Shown here: positions 45,127 to 53,181 of the stretch, one piece after another
Layout of the letters: the number at the start of each line of letters is the position of its first letter
How positions within the stretch are numbered: position 1 is the first letter of the stretch
Assembly: GCF_002162375.1 (NCBI RefSeq)
Contig: NZ_CP021425.1
Span: 1,175,501-1,239,500 of the forward strand
Direction of reading: 5' to 3'
Origin: Oleiphilus messinensis
GTDB lineage: Bacteria > Pseudomonadota > Gammaproteobacteria > Pseudomonadales > Oleiphilaceae
Length of the DNA stretch: 64,000 nt
Translations under genes and position numbers: made by a program
The notes under the pieces: generated by a model
Database searches by the model: none
The model's input: only the letters and a program-made list of their open reading frames with translations
What the model was told of the DNA's origin: nothing

Positions 45127-46164
45127 TCAGGGCTTCTCGGCCTGCGCCCGGACATGATTGGGGCTTACTCCCATGTATTGCTTGAAAAAGCGGGAGAAGG
45201 ATGTGCTGTCTTGAAAACCGACCAGGAAACCAATGACGGATATGGGAATGTCAGTGTTTGTCAGTAAATCGTTGGCTTGGGAAAGGCGGGCCTCGGCAAC
45301 AATGTTTCGGAAACTTGTATTTTCTTTTTCCAAGCGTCGTTCCAGAGTCCGGACACTGGCATTAAACTGATTGGCAATATCTTCCAGTGTTGCGGTTACC
45401 CCGGCACTTGTAGAATTTTGCCAGGCGACCCTGATTTTTTCGGTCCAGCTCAATGTTTTTGTTTGTTGTTCCAGTGCGGCACTGAGTTTACGTTCCAGTT
45501 CCGCGTGGGTATTGGCTTCTGCCATTGAGGTTGAGGCCTTCAAGGACATTAAGGGAAATTCAAGCTCTGTGCTGTCCGCATTGAACTCAACGTGACATTT
45601 GAAATAGTTTTTATAAGCCTCGATAGGGTAAGTGTTGGGGTGAGCGAAGCTCACGGAAGTGGGTTGCAGGTTACTATTAAAGTAATCGGAAAATCTGACG
45701 ATGACGGCAACAACCACTTCTTCGAGAAAGGCTTGCATCTCTGCGAAACAATCACTGACGTTGATGCCCAAATGGATTGTTTCTCCGGTAAACCAGTAAT
45801 TTACCTCCGACCCCGGTATATAAAGGTTGTGATACCGTACGAACAGGTCCAGTACGTGCTTCAGGTTTTCGGCTGTAATCACGGCTAATCCCAGGTCACC
45901 GAGGCTCGTGAAATTAAACTGTTCCGACAAAGTGAGGCTGAACGGCTCATTTTGGGGTAAATAGGGTTGGGCAATGCCGAACAGGAAGAGAAGATCTTCG
46001 CCATTTATTGGTTGACTGGCGCTGACAGGCACCCTGCCTTGTTTTGTGGCGATTTTGATGATTTCGTCAGTGGGCAGGCCTGCTTGTGACCATGCCCGGA
46101 CAATAATATCCAGGTAGTTACCCGGAAAGCGAAGTTCATTAAGGTGTGTAGAAGTTTTCGACAT
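45127..46164 (-). CDS. AraC-family transcription regulator
   Basis: 345 residues: N-terminal arabinose-binding-like domain of the OruR/ArgR type (~15-210) and C-terminal double HTH (LEDIANQFNASVRTLERRL, then ISVIGFLVGFQDSTSFSRFF, ending GVSPNHVRAQ). The divergent GyrI-like gene at 46360 and the downstream lipoprotein gene are its likely targets. Confidence 0.9.
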   Translation of the reverse strand: MSKTSTHLNELRFPGNYLDIIVRAWSQAGLPTDEIIKIATKQGRVPVSASQPINGEDLLFLFGIAQPYLPQNEPFSLTLSEQFNFTSLGDLGLAVITAENLKHVLDLFVRYHNLYIPGSEVNYWFTGETIHLGINVSDCFAEMQAFLEEVVVAVIVRFSDYFNSNLQPTSVSFAHPNTYPIEAYKNYFKCHVEFNADSTELEFPLMSLKASTSMAEANTHAELERKLSAALEQQTKTLSWTEKIRVAWQNSTSAGVTATLEDIANQFNASVRTLERRLEKENTSFRNIVAEARLSQANDLLTNTDIPISVIGFLVGFQDSTSFSRFFKQYMGVSPNHVRAQAEKP

Positions 46165-46359
46165 GTTATTTTTATTACGCCCAGAAAATCAATTCATTAT
46201 AGACAAGTGTACTAATTAAAAGGCGTTAAGCAAATCCACTCTGGTCAATTTGATGGCGTCATTTGAACCAATGTATTGGTTTGACATTGTTCCTAAAATG
46301 CAAAATTTGGCACTTGATTTTAGACTTGCGCACAATTTTACCTGACCGAGAGAGTTGTT

Positions 46360-46902
46360 ATGAAGACGCTGAGTTATATTTCGGCATTTTTGCTGTTTAC
46401 GTTTTATCTTGTTTCCCATGCTGCTGTCGCAGAGACTGCCGTGGAGTTTTCGATGGTGGAAAAGACGGTAAAGCCAATAAAGTTCTTTTACGGGGAATAC
46501 CAGTTATCGGGCAAGGATATGCATAAACAAGGCGATGAAATTGCCCAGAAAACGGCGTTTGCCATTGCCACCAAAACCTCCACAGTGCTGGATGGCCCTT
46601 TTACTTACATTTTTGAGAATGTGTCATCATTTGATCCGGAAAAAATAACGGCTCAGATTGGCTGGCCAGTGGATCAGGAGGCTCAACCTGTCGGGTCTTT
46701 CCTTTATAAGGAGACAAAGCCGTTCAAATGCCTGGCCACCGAGTTTAAGGGATCTCACAAAGATTTACCCCGGTTCTGGAAGAAGCTCGTAACGATGGCC
46801 ATCGCAAAAGGCTATAAAGTGACTGGAGAAGGACGGACTCTGATTACTTTGGCGGGTCAAGACGGTTATGTCGCTGCACATCTCCAGTTAGGCATTATGT
46901 AA
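46360..46902 (+). CDS. Exported GyrI-like ligand-binding protein
   Basis: 180 residues with signal peptide (cut after AVA, ~24). The mature part looks like a GyrI/SOUL-type small-molecule-binding domain (AQIGWPVDQEAQPVGSFLYK, CLATEFKGSHKDLPRFW). Such domains are usually cytoplasmic, so a periplasmic copy is less common. Divergent from the AraC gene, so probably controlled by it. Confidence 0.6.
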   Translation: MKTLSYISAFLLFTFYLVSHAAVAETAVEFSMVEKTVKPIKFFYGEYQLSGKDMHKQGDEIAQKTAFAIATKTSTVLDGPFTYIFENVSSFDPEKITAQIGWPVDQEAQPVGSFLYKETKPFKCLATEFKGSHKDLPRFWKKLVTMAIAKGYKVTGEGRTLITLAGQDGYVAAHLQLGIM

Positions 46903-46966
46903 TTGACGCAGTCCACCGTTTTCATAAACCTGCTTAAACCTACTCATGGTTTAAACAAGCCTATCC

Positions 46967-48622
46967 CTACAGCGCAGGGTGCGCGGAAAACACTGGAGTG
47001 CTTTCCTGAATCAAGTCGGGACTCATGCCCGGTCTACCATCAAGGCGAGCCTCGACGGAGTAACTAACCCGATTCACACGACGAAAGTGACGCCAGCCAC
47101 TCAGAAAATCTATTGATTTTTCGAGTGGTCGGTACCAACGCTGAAGTTTGTTGTAATACTGATAATCCCCGAGCGCCATCCTTACAGGCGGATGATCGGT
47201 CTTAACGATACCCTTCGCGTTAATACCAATGAGTTGTTTTGGCGGCTTTTCTTTAAAGCCATAATGCCGACGACCAATCACTAACGCGGCCGCGTGGTGA
47301 TCTGAAAAACCGTGTCGATCGCGATACTTCATCCGCCCCAATAATGAGGTATAAGCCGGATTGACGTGATAAAGGCGTATGCCGCGCTTTATGCTTTGCG
47401 TTTCAATCAAGTCCTTGACCTTACCGTAAGCAAAGGCATTCAACATCCGGGCATACTGAGGATGATCCTGCTTTTGGTACTGCCGTTTCTTTTGCTGAAA
47501 ATCCAGCTTTTCGATCACCACCGCTTTACTTTGCTGTGCGGCAAAGTCCATCAGGTCTCGTACGGCATCCCCAACAATGGCCGCCCGTTGAGCATCATTC
47601 TTATAGTGTAACGGTAAGTCAAACGTTCGGTGTTGCAGTGGGTTACCGTTTCGATCCAGCTCGACGACCGCTAAGTGATCCGGGTTGACATCCACACCAA
47701 TGACACCTTGATCAGCATCGATCCACACTGCTTGCTCTGTTGGACCTGCCACTTCCACGCTAACGAGTAACCGCCAACCTTTTTTGTCTCGCTTAAATCG
47801 AAAGCTCAGGGATTGCCCTTTGATTGATTTATCGTGTTTTTTAACCTGATTCTGCCAAACGGCTTGGGCAATAGCCGCCTTACCATGCTTGAATTGCAGG
47901 CGATCAATATTAATGGTCGTGCCGAACGTGGCGCGTAATTGATGGGGCACCAGGAGTTTTAGTTGGTAAGCATCTTCTTGCTCACTGGGCGATAGCTGGG
48001 CATTTTGACAGCCCCAGGATTCATCATGAGAACCCACTAATAGAAATTCACGGTGTCGCGCTTCGTGCCAGCGACATTGCCAATCCCTGATCCCTTCATT
48101 GGATTTTAGTGTTTGTCGCTCTTTCAGCAGCTTTCGACCACCAAAACAAATCGGTGTTTTGTTTTCCTGTTTTTCGGCCACCAAGGCGGCCTGCTTTTGC
48201 TGCCAACGATGCAGTTTCACTTGCTTCTGTCGCAGCCTGTTGCGAAGTTGTTTTGCCTGTTGCGGGCAGCCTTTCTCTGCAACATGATCACAGCGCTGCT
48301 TTAGCTTGTTGAGCGTTTTCTCCAGCTGTTTGATTTTAACGTCCAGCGTCACCAATCGGTTGTTTCGATTGGTTTGGTAAGACTGGATTAAGCCTTTAAT
48401 GCTTTGCTGGACGCCTTGAAACACCCGATAGCTGAACGGCATCCCCATTTCATGCATAAACTGGGTACGATTCAATTGCTGGGCTTTAGGCTTTTGTAAG
48501 TTAGCAAACCAACGAAACTTCACTTGATTCCACAGCTCGGCATATTGACACAATGCCGCATCCTGCTCATGATTCAAATCAAGCCGGGTTTCAAAGGTGA
48601 GTGTTTTCGTTGGCGTATTCAC
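46967..48622 (-). CDS. TnpB-related RuvC-like nuclease without zinc ribbon
   Basis: 551 residues, longer than usual TnpB (~400). A basic N-terminal half with coiled coil (~90-160), then a RuvC-like core with the three acidic residues: Asp311 in GVDVNPDHLAVVELD, Glu371 in VIEKLDF, Asp441 in FSDHHAAALVIGRR. The CxxC zinc ribbon that TnpB carries before the last Asp is missing; the loop is short (NPAYTSLLGRMKYRDRHG). TnpB proteins are RNA-guided DNA nucleases of IS200/605 and IS607 elements. The GTG start overlaps the HTH gene stop by one base. The intact acidic triad argues for an active nuclease. Confidence 0.8.
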   Translation of the reverse strand: MNTPTKTLTFETRLDLNHEQDAALCQYAELWNQVKFRWFANLQKPKAQQLNRTQFMHEMGMPFSYRVFQGVQQSIKGLIQSYQTNRNNRLVTLDVKIKQLEKTLNKLKQRCDHVAEKGCPQQAKQLRNRLRQKQVKLHRWQQKQAALVAEKQENKTPICFGGRKLLKERQTLKSNEGIRDWQCRWHEARHREFLLVGSHDESWGCQNAQLSPSEQEDAYQLKLLVPHQLRATFGTTINIDRLQFKHGKAAIAQAVWQNQVKKHDKSIKGQSLSFRFKRDKKGWRLLVSVEVAGPTEQAVWIDADQGVIGVDVNPDHLAVVELDRNGNPLQHRTFDLPLHYKNDAQRAAIVGDAVRDLMDFAAQQSKAVVIEKLDFQQKKRQYQKQDHPQYARMLNAFAYGKVKDLIETQSIKRGIRLYHVNPAYTSLLGRMKYRDRHGFSDHHAAALVIGRRHYGFKEKPPKQLIGINAKGIVKTDHPPVRMALGDYQYYNKLQRWYRPLEKSIDFLSGWRHFRRVNRVSYSVEARLDGRPGMSPDLIQESTPVFSAHPAL

Positions 48623-48771
48623 TAGGCGATGGCTCGTTGATTTTTACGACGATGGCCACCAAGCGTACGGAAATCTGAGAAAAATCGTGATTCTTTTTCC
48701 CAGCGACGAAGGGTGGAAACGGCCACACCCAGCAGAAAAGCGGCAGCGCCTATCGATAGAAATTCAGCCAT
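48622..48771 (-). CDS. Short MerR-type HTH protein (IS607 TnpA N-terminal-like)
   Basis: 49 residues: AEFLSIGAAAFLLGVAVSTL then RRWEKESRF and the GGHRR ending. This is the DNA-binding part of an IS607 serine recombinase, but the catalytic domain is absent and the frame ends six residues after GGHRR. GGAGGTGATG is ideally placed for the ATG at 48771; earlier in-frame starts exist. Its stop overlaps the TnpB start, so the two are co-translated. It may regulate the module instead of mobilising it. Confidence 0.7.
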   Translation of the reverse strand: MAEFLSIGAAAFLLGVAVSTLRRWEKESRFFSDFRTLGGHRRKNQRAIA

Positions 48772-48800
48772 GATCATCACCTCCATCCATGAAAAAACAA

Positions 48801-48838
48801 TACTGTACAAGCTACTGTATATGAGTGGGTTTAGTCAA
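48801..48838 (-). promoter_or_regulatory. Upstream region of the HTH-tnpB pair with TACTGTA repeats
   Basis: TACTGTA at 48801-48807 and 48813-48819, period 12. On the minus strand a -35-like TTGACT lies at 48833-48838; the -10 is unclear. Possible operator for the short HTH protein. Confidence 0.4.
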
Positions 48839-48918
48839 GTATTTCGTTGACTGTTAAAGCCCTTGGCCTACGCTTAAGATCAGGATTCAAGAGTATGGAA
48901 GACTAAGAGGGTGAATAT

Positions 48919-49296
48919 ATGGCAAACTCGGAAATCTGGGATCGTGAAGGCGCCTTGGCCAGGATTCGTGGCCGGGAAAAATTGCTGTTCAAATTGATAA
49001 CCGCATTTTGTGAATCGATCCCTGAACAATATGATGAACTACTTGGGGCTATCGCGGCTCCGCCATCAGATTCTCCCGATTATGAAAACATTTGTGCCCT
49101 GGCCCATGGTATTAAAGGTGCGGCCGCAAATGTGGGGGCGGTTCAGGTGCAGGATATTTGCGCCCGGATTGAGGCGGCGACTCGAGACAGTCCTGTTGAT
49201 CCACAAATTCAAGTGCTCGGCCAAGAATTGAGTGTGGCTTTCCCGCCTTTGCTTGCATGTTTTAATGATTACCTCTCAAATGCAGATTTGGCATAG
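48919..49296 (+). CDS. Histidine phosphotransfer (Hpt) protein
   Basis: 125-residue stand-alone Hpt domain. Phospho-accepting His in ALAHGIKGAAANVGA (near residue 62). It passes phosphate between hybrid kinases and regulators. No kinase is adjacent, but hybrid kinases with a receiver and no Hpt (55369-57792) are nearby candidates. AGAGGG before the ATG. Confidence 0.88.
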   Translation: MANSEIWDREGALARIRGREKLLFKLITAFCESIPEQYDELLGAIAAPPSDSPDYENICALAHGIKGAAANVGAVQVQDICARIEAATRDSPVDPQIQVLGQELSVAFPPLLACFNDYLSNADLA

Positions 49297-49725
49297 GGCC
49301 ATATTGACATTCCGGGCTACCAGCCTCAATATTGCCGTTATGAAATCACATACCGTAATCAATATTATCTCCTGCCGGAAACGGCAGCGGCTGTCCGCAG
49401 TGATGCGGCGGCCAGTCTGTTGGCGCATTTCGCCTGCGGAAGATGATGTTGAAGCGGTTTTCGGAACACAGTCTCGATCCAGGGCCTGAAAGGCATTACA
49501 CTGTGCTCCCGGTTGAAACCAATCCGGTTTCAGTCTTTATTAACCTCCCTCTTCTTCATCGGAAAGCCGCAATCTGCTCGATGGCTTTTCATTCATGATA
49601 TGTTTCTGGTTATTCTCTTTCACCTCTCATCTCATTGATTGTCAGCCTCAGCGTTGTTTCAGTACTGCTTCCGCCAAACGTAGTCGGAATTATTTACAGG
49701 CAGAGTAAACCTTAAGGAGATGACC
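49297..49725. other. 430-bp gap between the Hpt gene and the EamA gene
   Basis: Contains a small hairpin TGAAACC-AATCC-GGTTTCA at 49514-49532 followed by a few T, possibly ending the Hpt transcript, and the ribosome site of the next gene. A 49-codon frame at 49340-49489 has no support. Confidence 0.4.
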
Positions 49726-50640
49726 ATGCCCGTTTCGGCAGCTTATGCCCTCGTTGTTTGTATTTGGTCTTTTACACCACTGGCCATTGTATGGAGCAAT
49801 GCAACACTGACTCCGATTGCGGCGGTCGGAATCCGGATGGGTATTGCAGCTTTGCTCGGGTCGCTACTGATGCGTTTGTTCTCACTTAAACAGTCCTGGA
49901 GTGGGTCTGCATTGAAAGCGTATATGTTGTCAACGCTTGGTGTTTTTGGTGGTACCGTGTTGACTTATCTGGCGGCGCAAACCGTTCCGTCGGGTGTGCT
50001 ATCCGTGTGTTATGCCATGTCGCCAATGTTGTCGGGTATGCTCTCTTTCATCATTTTCAAGGATCGATCTATCAATATTATCGGCTGGTTGGCCATGGTT
50101 CTGGCATTAACCGGGATTTTCGTTGTGTTCTTGGGGGGCTCCGGATCGGATTTAGAATACGGTATCGGTATATATCAGTTATTCGGAGCGGTATGTTGTT
50201 TTAGTTTGAGTGGTGTGTTAACGCAGCACAAGGCGCGTGGCATGCATCCACTTGCGATTACAGTGGGTGCGCTTTGGGTGTCGATGCCGCTGTTTTTAAT
50301 CGCGTGGTGGACTCTGGATGGTCAAATGCCAGTTCTTGATTGGTCCAGCAAATCGCCTTGGGCCGTGATCTTCCTGGCATTATTTGGATCGCTTTTAGGG
50401 TTCGTGTCCTATTACTTTATCTTGCAGCGCTTACATGCATCGACCGTGGCACTGGTTACGGTGGTTACCCCGCTGTTTGCTCTGATGTTGGGGGCGATGC
50501 TCAATGCAGAGATATTGCCGGGCAGGGTTTATTGGGGGGCATTTGTGGTGCTCTCCGGATTGGTTCTTTATGTCTGGCGTGAAGCGATCCGCAGGCGTTT
50601 CCAATCGCAGGGATTTGCCTGCTCAGTCACGCGGAAATAG
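49726..50640 (+). CDS. EamA/DMT-family transporter
   Basis: 304-residue inner-membrane exporter-type protein with ten helices in two EamA repeats (AVGIRMGIAALLGSLLMRL in the first, FLALFGSLLGFVSYYFILQR in the second). Substrate unknown. AAGGAG is six bases before the ATG at 49726, so this start is chosen over the ATG two codons earlier. Confidence 0.9.
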   Translation: MPVSAAYALVVCIWSFTPLAIVWSNATLTPIAAVGIRMGIAALLGSLLMRLFSLKQSWSGSALKAYMLSTLGVFGGTVLTYLAAQTVPSGVLSVCYAMSPMLSGMLSFIIFKDRSINIIGWLAMVLALTGIFVVFLGGSGSDLEYGIGIYQLFGAVCCFSLSGVLTQHKARGMHPLAITVGALWVSMPLFLIAWWTLDGQMPVLDWSSKSPWAVIFLALFGSLLGFVSYYFILQRLHASTVALVTVVTPLFALMLGAMLNAEILPGRVYWGAFVVLSGLVLYVWREAIRRRFQSQGFACSVTRK

Positions 50641-50773
50641 CTTGGTTTCCCGTTAGAGTGAATATTGATGCTCGCCCTTCGTGCTCAAATAAGTTGTTTG
50701 ATGAATGGCCTGAATATTGCTGTTATTGGAGTAATAAATTTATTTGTTAATTAAATCAAACTGTTAAGAAATT

Positions 50774-50872
50774 GAATGCACAAGACTGGTGCACAAAGCT
50801 GTGATTTTAGAAATTGTGTGCACCAGTGTTAAGCAGTTTAAGGGTCGAGATTGGCTCTAAAATGGTGCATTC
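50774..50872 (+). promoter_or_regulatory. Nested inverted repeats upstream of the molybdoenzyme operon
   Basis: Inner pair ACTGGTGCACA (50785-50795) and TGTGCACCAGT (50817-50827), a perfect 11-bp match; outer pair GAATGCAC (50774-50781) and GTGCATTC (50865-50872). All four share a GTGCA core. It ends 24 bases before the start codon. Probably operator sites of an unidentified regulator. Confidence 0.6.
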
Positions 50873-50896
50873 TTTTCGACCAACGGAGAGCGCAAT

Positions 50897-53086
50897 ATGT
50901 TATTTGGGCGTAAAGACCGAAAACCCATCAAAATTGTGGATAAGCACGTCGCTGAATGGAAGTACACCACATGCGGCTACTGCTCTACAGGGTGTTCCAT
51001 TGAGGTAGGCTTGAACGAGGCTGGAAAACCCGTTGCAACCCGAGGTCACGCCGAGGCAGATGTGAATCGTGGCAAGCTGTGTATAAAAGGTATTTTTGAG
51101 CATGAGCTGTTCGAAGCCGCCGGTCGGGGAGAAGTGCCGCTGGTTCGTGATAAACCCTATGATAGCTGGCGTCAGACATCCTGGGACTCTGCGCTGGATA
51201 AAATGGCGAGTGAAATTACCCGAATTCAGGAAACCTATGGCCGGGATTCTTTTGCTGTGGTTTCAACCGGTCAAATATTGACAGAAGAGTTCTACACGCT
51301 TGGCAAGCTGGTGCGTGGCTGCATTGGCACCAATAATTATGACGGCAATACCACGTTGTGTATGGCTTCTGCCGTTTCGGGTTACAAACGTTCATTTGGA
51401 TCAGATGGTCCGCCGGGTTGTTATGATGACTTTGAGCATACACATTGCCTTATCGCCTGGGGCTCCAATCTGCCCGAGCAACACCCGATTATTTATTGGC
51501 GATTGAAAGAAGCGCTGGAGAAACGCAAGTTTCCGCTGATTGTAGTTGATCCACGGGTGACGATGCTGGCTCAGTTTGCCGATATGCACCTACCGATTAC
51601 ACCGGGTACAGATTTAGTGTTACTTAACAGCTTGATGCACGTAATCCTGGCGGAAGGTCTGGAAGACCGGGATTACATTGAGAAACACACGCAGGGTATC
51701 GAAGCAGTAGAAGAGTTGGTCAAACAGTATGATCCGGTAACGGCATCAAAAATTTGTGGTATTGATGAAGATACCATTCGTAACGTAGCTCGCTTGTATG
51801 CTAAAGCACCTGCGGCAATGAGTATCTGGACGATGGGGATCAATCAGAGCACTCATGGTTCTGATGGGGTTGTTGGAATAAACAACTTGAATCTGGTAAC
51901 CGGGAACATCGGTAAGCCAGGAGGAACCAGCCTTTCGATTACCGGACAGTGTAACGCTATGGGAACCCGGGAGTGGTCATCCTGTTCCGGATTGCCGGGC
52001 TATCGAGCTCTGGAAAATCCGGCCCACAGGAAACAGATTTCGGAATTCTGGGGTGTCGATGAAGACTTCTTCCCCGAAAAACGTGGCATGTTCATGACCG
52101 ATATTTTCCCGGCCATAGAAACCGGACAGATCAAGGGACTCTGGTTGGTGGCAACGAATCCGATGACGTCAATGCCTCAAAGTTCGCGAATTCGTAAAAC
52201 CCTGGAAAAACTTGATTTTCTGGTTGTCCAGGACGCATATCAGGATGTTGAAAGCACACAATACGCTCATATGTACCTGCCAGCGGCAGTCTGGGCCGAA
52301 AAAGAAGGTGTGTTCACCAACACCGAGCGCCGAGTTAACATTGTGCGACAAGTCGTTCAGCCCAAAGCACAGTCGAAAGCGGATTTCTGGATTTTTACAG
52401 AGTTGGCGAAACGATTCCCCAATTCAGCCAATATGACGTTTGCACAATCGCCCGCGGAAGCCTTTGTGGAAATGACGGAGCTTTCGAAAGGCGAAGGCCG
52501 AACGCTGAACATCTCCGGGATGGATCATGACAAAATTGAAGCAGCACGCGGTATTCAGTGGCCTTATCGTGATTCGGATGATGGCTTGAAAGGCGATCCA
52601 CGACTTTATGCCGATGGTGTTTACCAAACCGCAACCGGTAAAGCTAATCTGATCGCATTGCCATTTATTAACAATAATGAATGCCCCGATGATGATTATC
52701 CGTTCTGGCTCAATAGTGGCCGCGTTGTAGAGCATTTCCACACCCGAACCCGAACCGGAAAGATTGGCAACTGTAATAAATTCAGTCCAACACCCTACAT
52801 GGAAATGAATCCTGATGCTGCCCGTGATTTGGGGGTTAAGCATCAATCCTATGTTCGGCTGGTGTCCCGACGCGGTGATTCGGTCGTGATGGTGCAGTTA
52901 ACGCAACGGGTTCCCCGAAACATGGTTTTCATTCCGTTTCATTTTCACGACTGTGTCAACCGCGTGTCGCTTGGCTTATTGGATCCCCATTCCCGTCAAC
53001 CGGCATTCAAGCAGTGTGCGGTGCGCGTAGAACCGATTGATCAGGGATTGGCCGCGCAGTTGAACAGAGAGCGCCGAACATTCTAG
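50897..53086 (+). CDS. Molybdopterin oxidoreductase, nitrate-reductase-like (NasA/NapA clade)
   Basis: 729-residue bis-MGD enzyme. N-terminal [4Fe-4S] site CGYCSTGC with the fourth Cys in GKLCIKG; Mo-ligand Cys155 in TTLCMASAVSGYKRSFGSDG followed by PPGCYDD, very like NapA/NasA. GVFTNTERR and LNSGRVVEHFHTRTRTGK are the C-terminal MGD region. No Tat signal, so cytoplasmic. Length matches ferredoxin-nitrate reductase (NarB). The electron-transfer partner is encoded 95 bases downstream. Nitrate is the best guess; formate or another substrate cannot be excluded. Confidence 0.85.
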   Translation: MLFGRKDRKPIKIVDKHVAEWKYTTCGYCSTGCSIEVGLNEAGKPVATRGHAEADVNRGKLCIKGIFEHELFEAAGRGEVPLVRDKPYDSWRQTSWDSALDKMASEITRIQETYGRDSFAVVSTGQILTEEFYTLGKLVRGCIGTNNYDGNTTLCMASAVSGYKRSFGSDGPPGCYDDFEHTHCLIAWGSNLPEQHPIIYWRLKEALEKRKFPLIVVDPRVTMLAQFADMHLPITPGTDLVLLNSLMHVILAEGLEDRDYIEKHTQGIEAVEELVKQYDPVTASKICGIDEDTIRNVARLYAKAPAAMSIWTMGINQSTHGSDGVVGINNLNLVTGNIGKPGGTSLSITGQCNAMGTREWSSCSGLPGYRALENPAHRKQISEFWGVDEDFFPEKRGMFMTDIFPAIETGQIKGLWLVATNPMTSMPQSSRIRKTLEKLDFLVVQDAYQDVESTQYAHMYLPAAVWAEKEGVFTNTERRVNIVRQVVQPKAQSKADFWIFTELAKRFPNSANMTFAQSPAEAFVEMTELSKGEGRTLNISGMDHDKIEAARGIQWPYRDSDDGLKGDPRLYADGVYQTATGKANLIALPFINNNECPDDDYPFWLNSGRVVEHFHTRTRTGKIGNCNKFSPTPYMEMNPDAARDLGVKHQSYVRLVSRRGDSVVMVQLTQRVPRNMVFIPFHFHDCVNRVSLGLLDPHSRQPAFKQCAVRVEPIDQGLAAQLNRERRTF

Positions 53087-53181
53087 AGACCCGGATGAGT
53101 GAAACAGGTATTCGGGCTCACGTAAAAACGCCCGAAAGCCCTTAATTCGAAACGAATTCAACGCTGACTGAATGAGAGTGA

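Larger units (their letters stand above)
46929..48839 (-). mobile_element. HTH + TnpB-related module bounded by imperfect inverted repeats
   Basis: A 1.9-kb unit holding a MerR-type HTH gene and a TnpB-related gene. CCTGCTTAAACCTACTCAT at 46929-46947 and ATGAGTGGGTTTAGTCAAG at 48821-48839 are inverted repeats matching at about 15 of 19 positions. A hairpin TTAAACC-TACTCAT-GGTTTAA (46934-46954) lies just beyond the tnpB stop, the place where an omega RNA end would be expected. No recombinase gene is inside. Boundaries are approximate. Confidence 0.6.

Noticed and set aside
46967-48622. Type V CRISPR effector (Cas12) considered for the TnpB-related protein
   Set aside because: No CRISPR array or cas genes nearby, and the size and order fit TnpB relatives better.
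49340-49489. 49-codon frame after the Hpt gene
   Set aside because: No ribosome site and an Arg/Ile/Cys-rich sequence that looks random.
50739-50756. TTGTTAATTAAATCAA-like sequence considered as an FNR site of the molybdoenzyme operon
   Set aside because: Left half-site is not TTGAT and the spacing is wrong.
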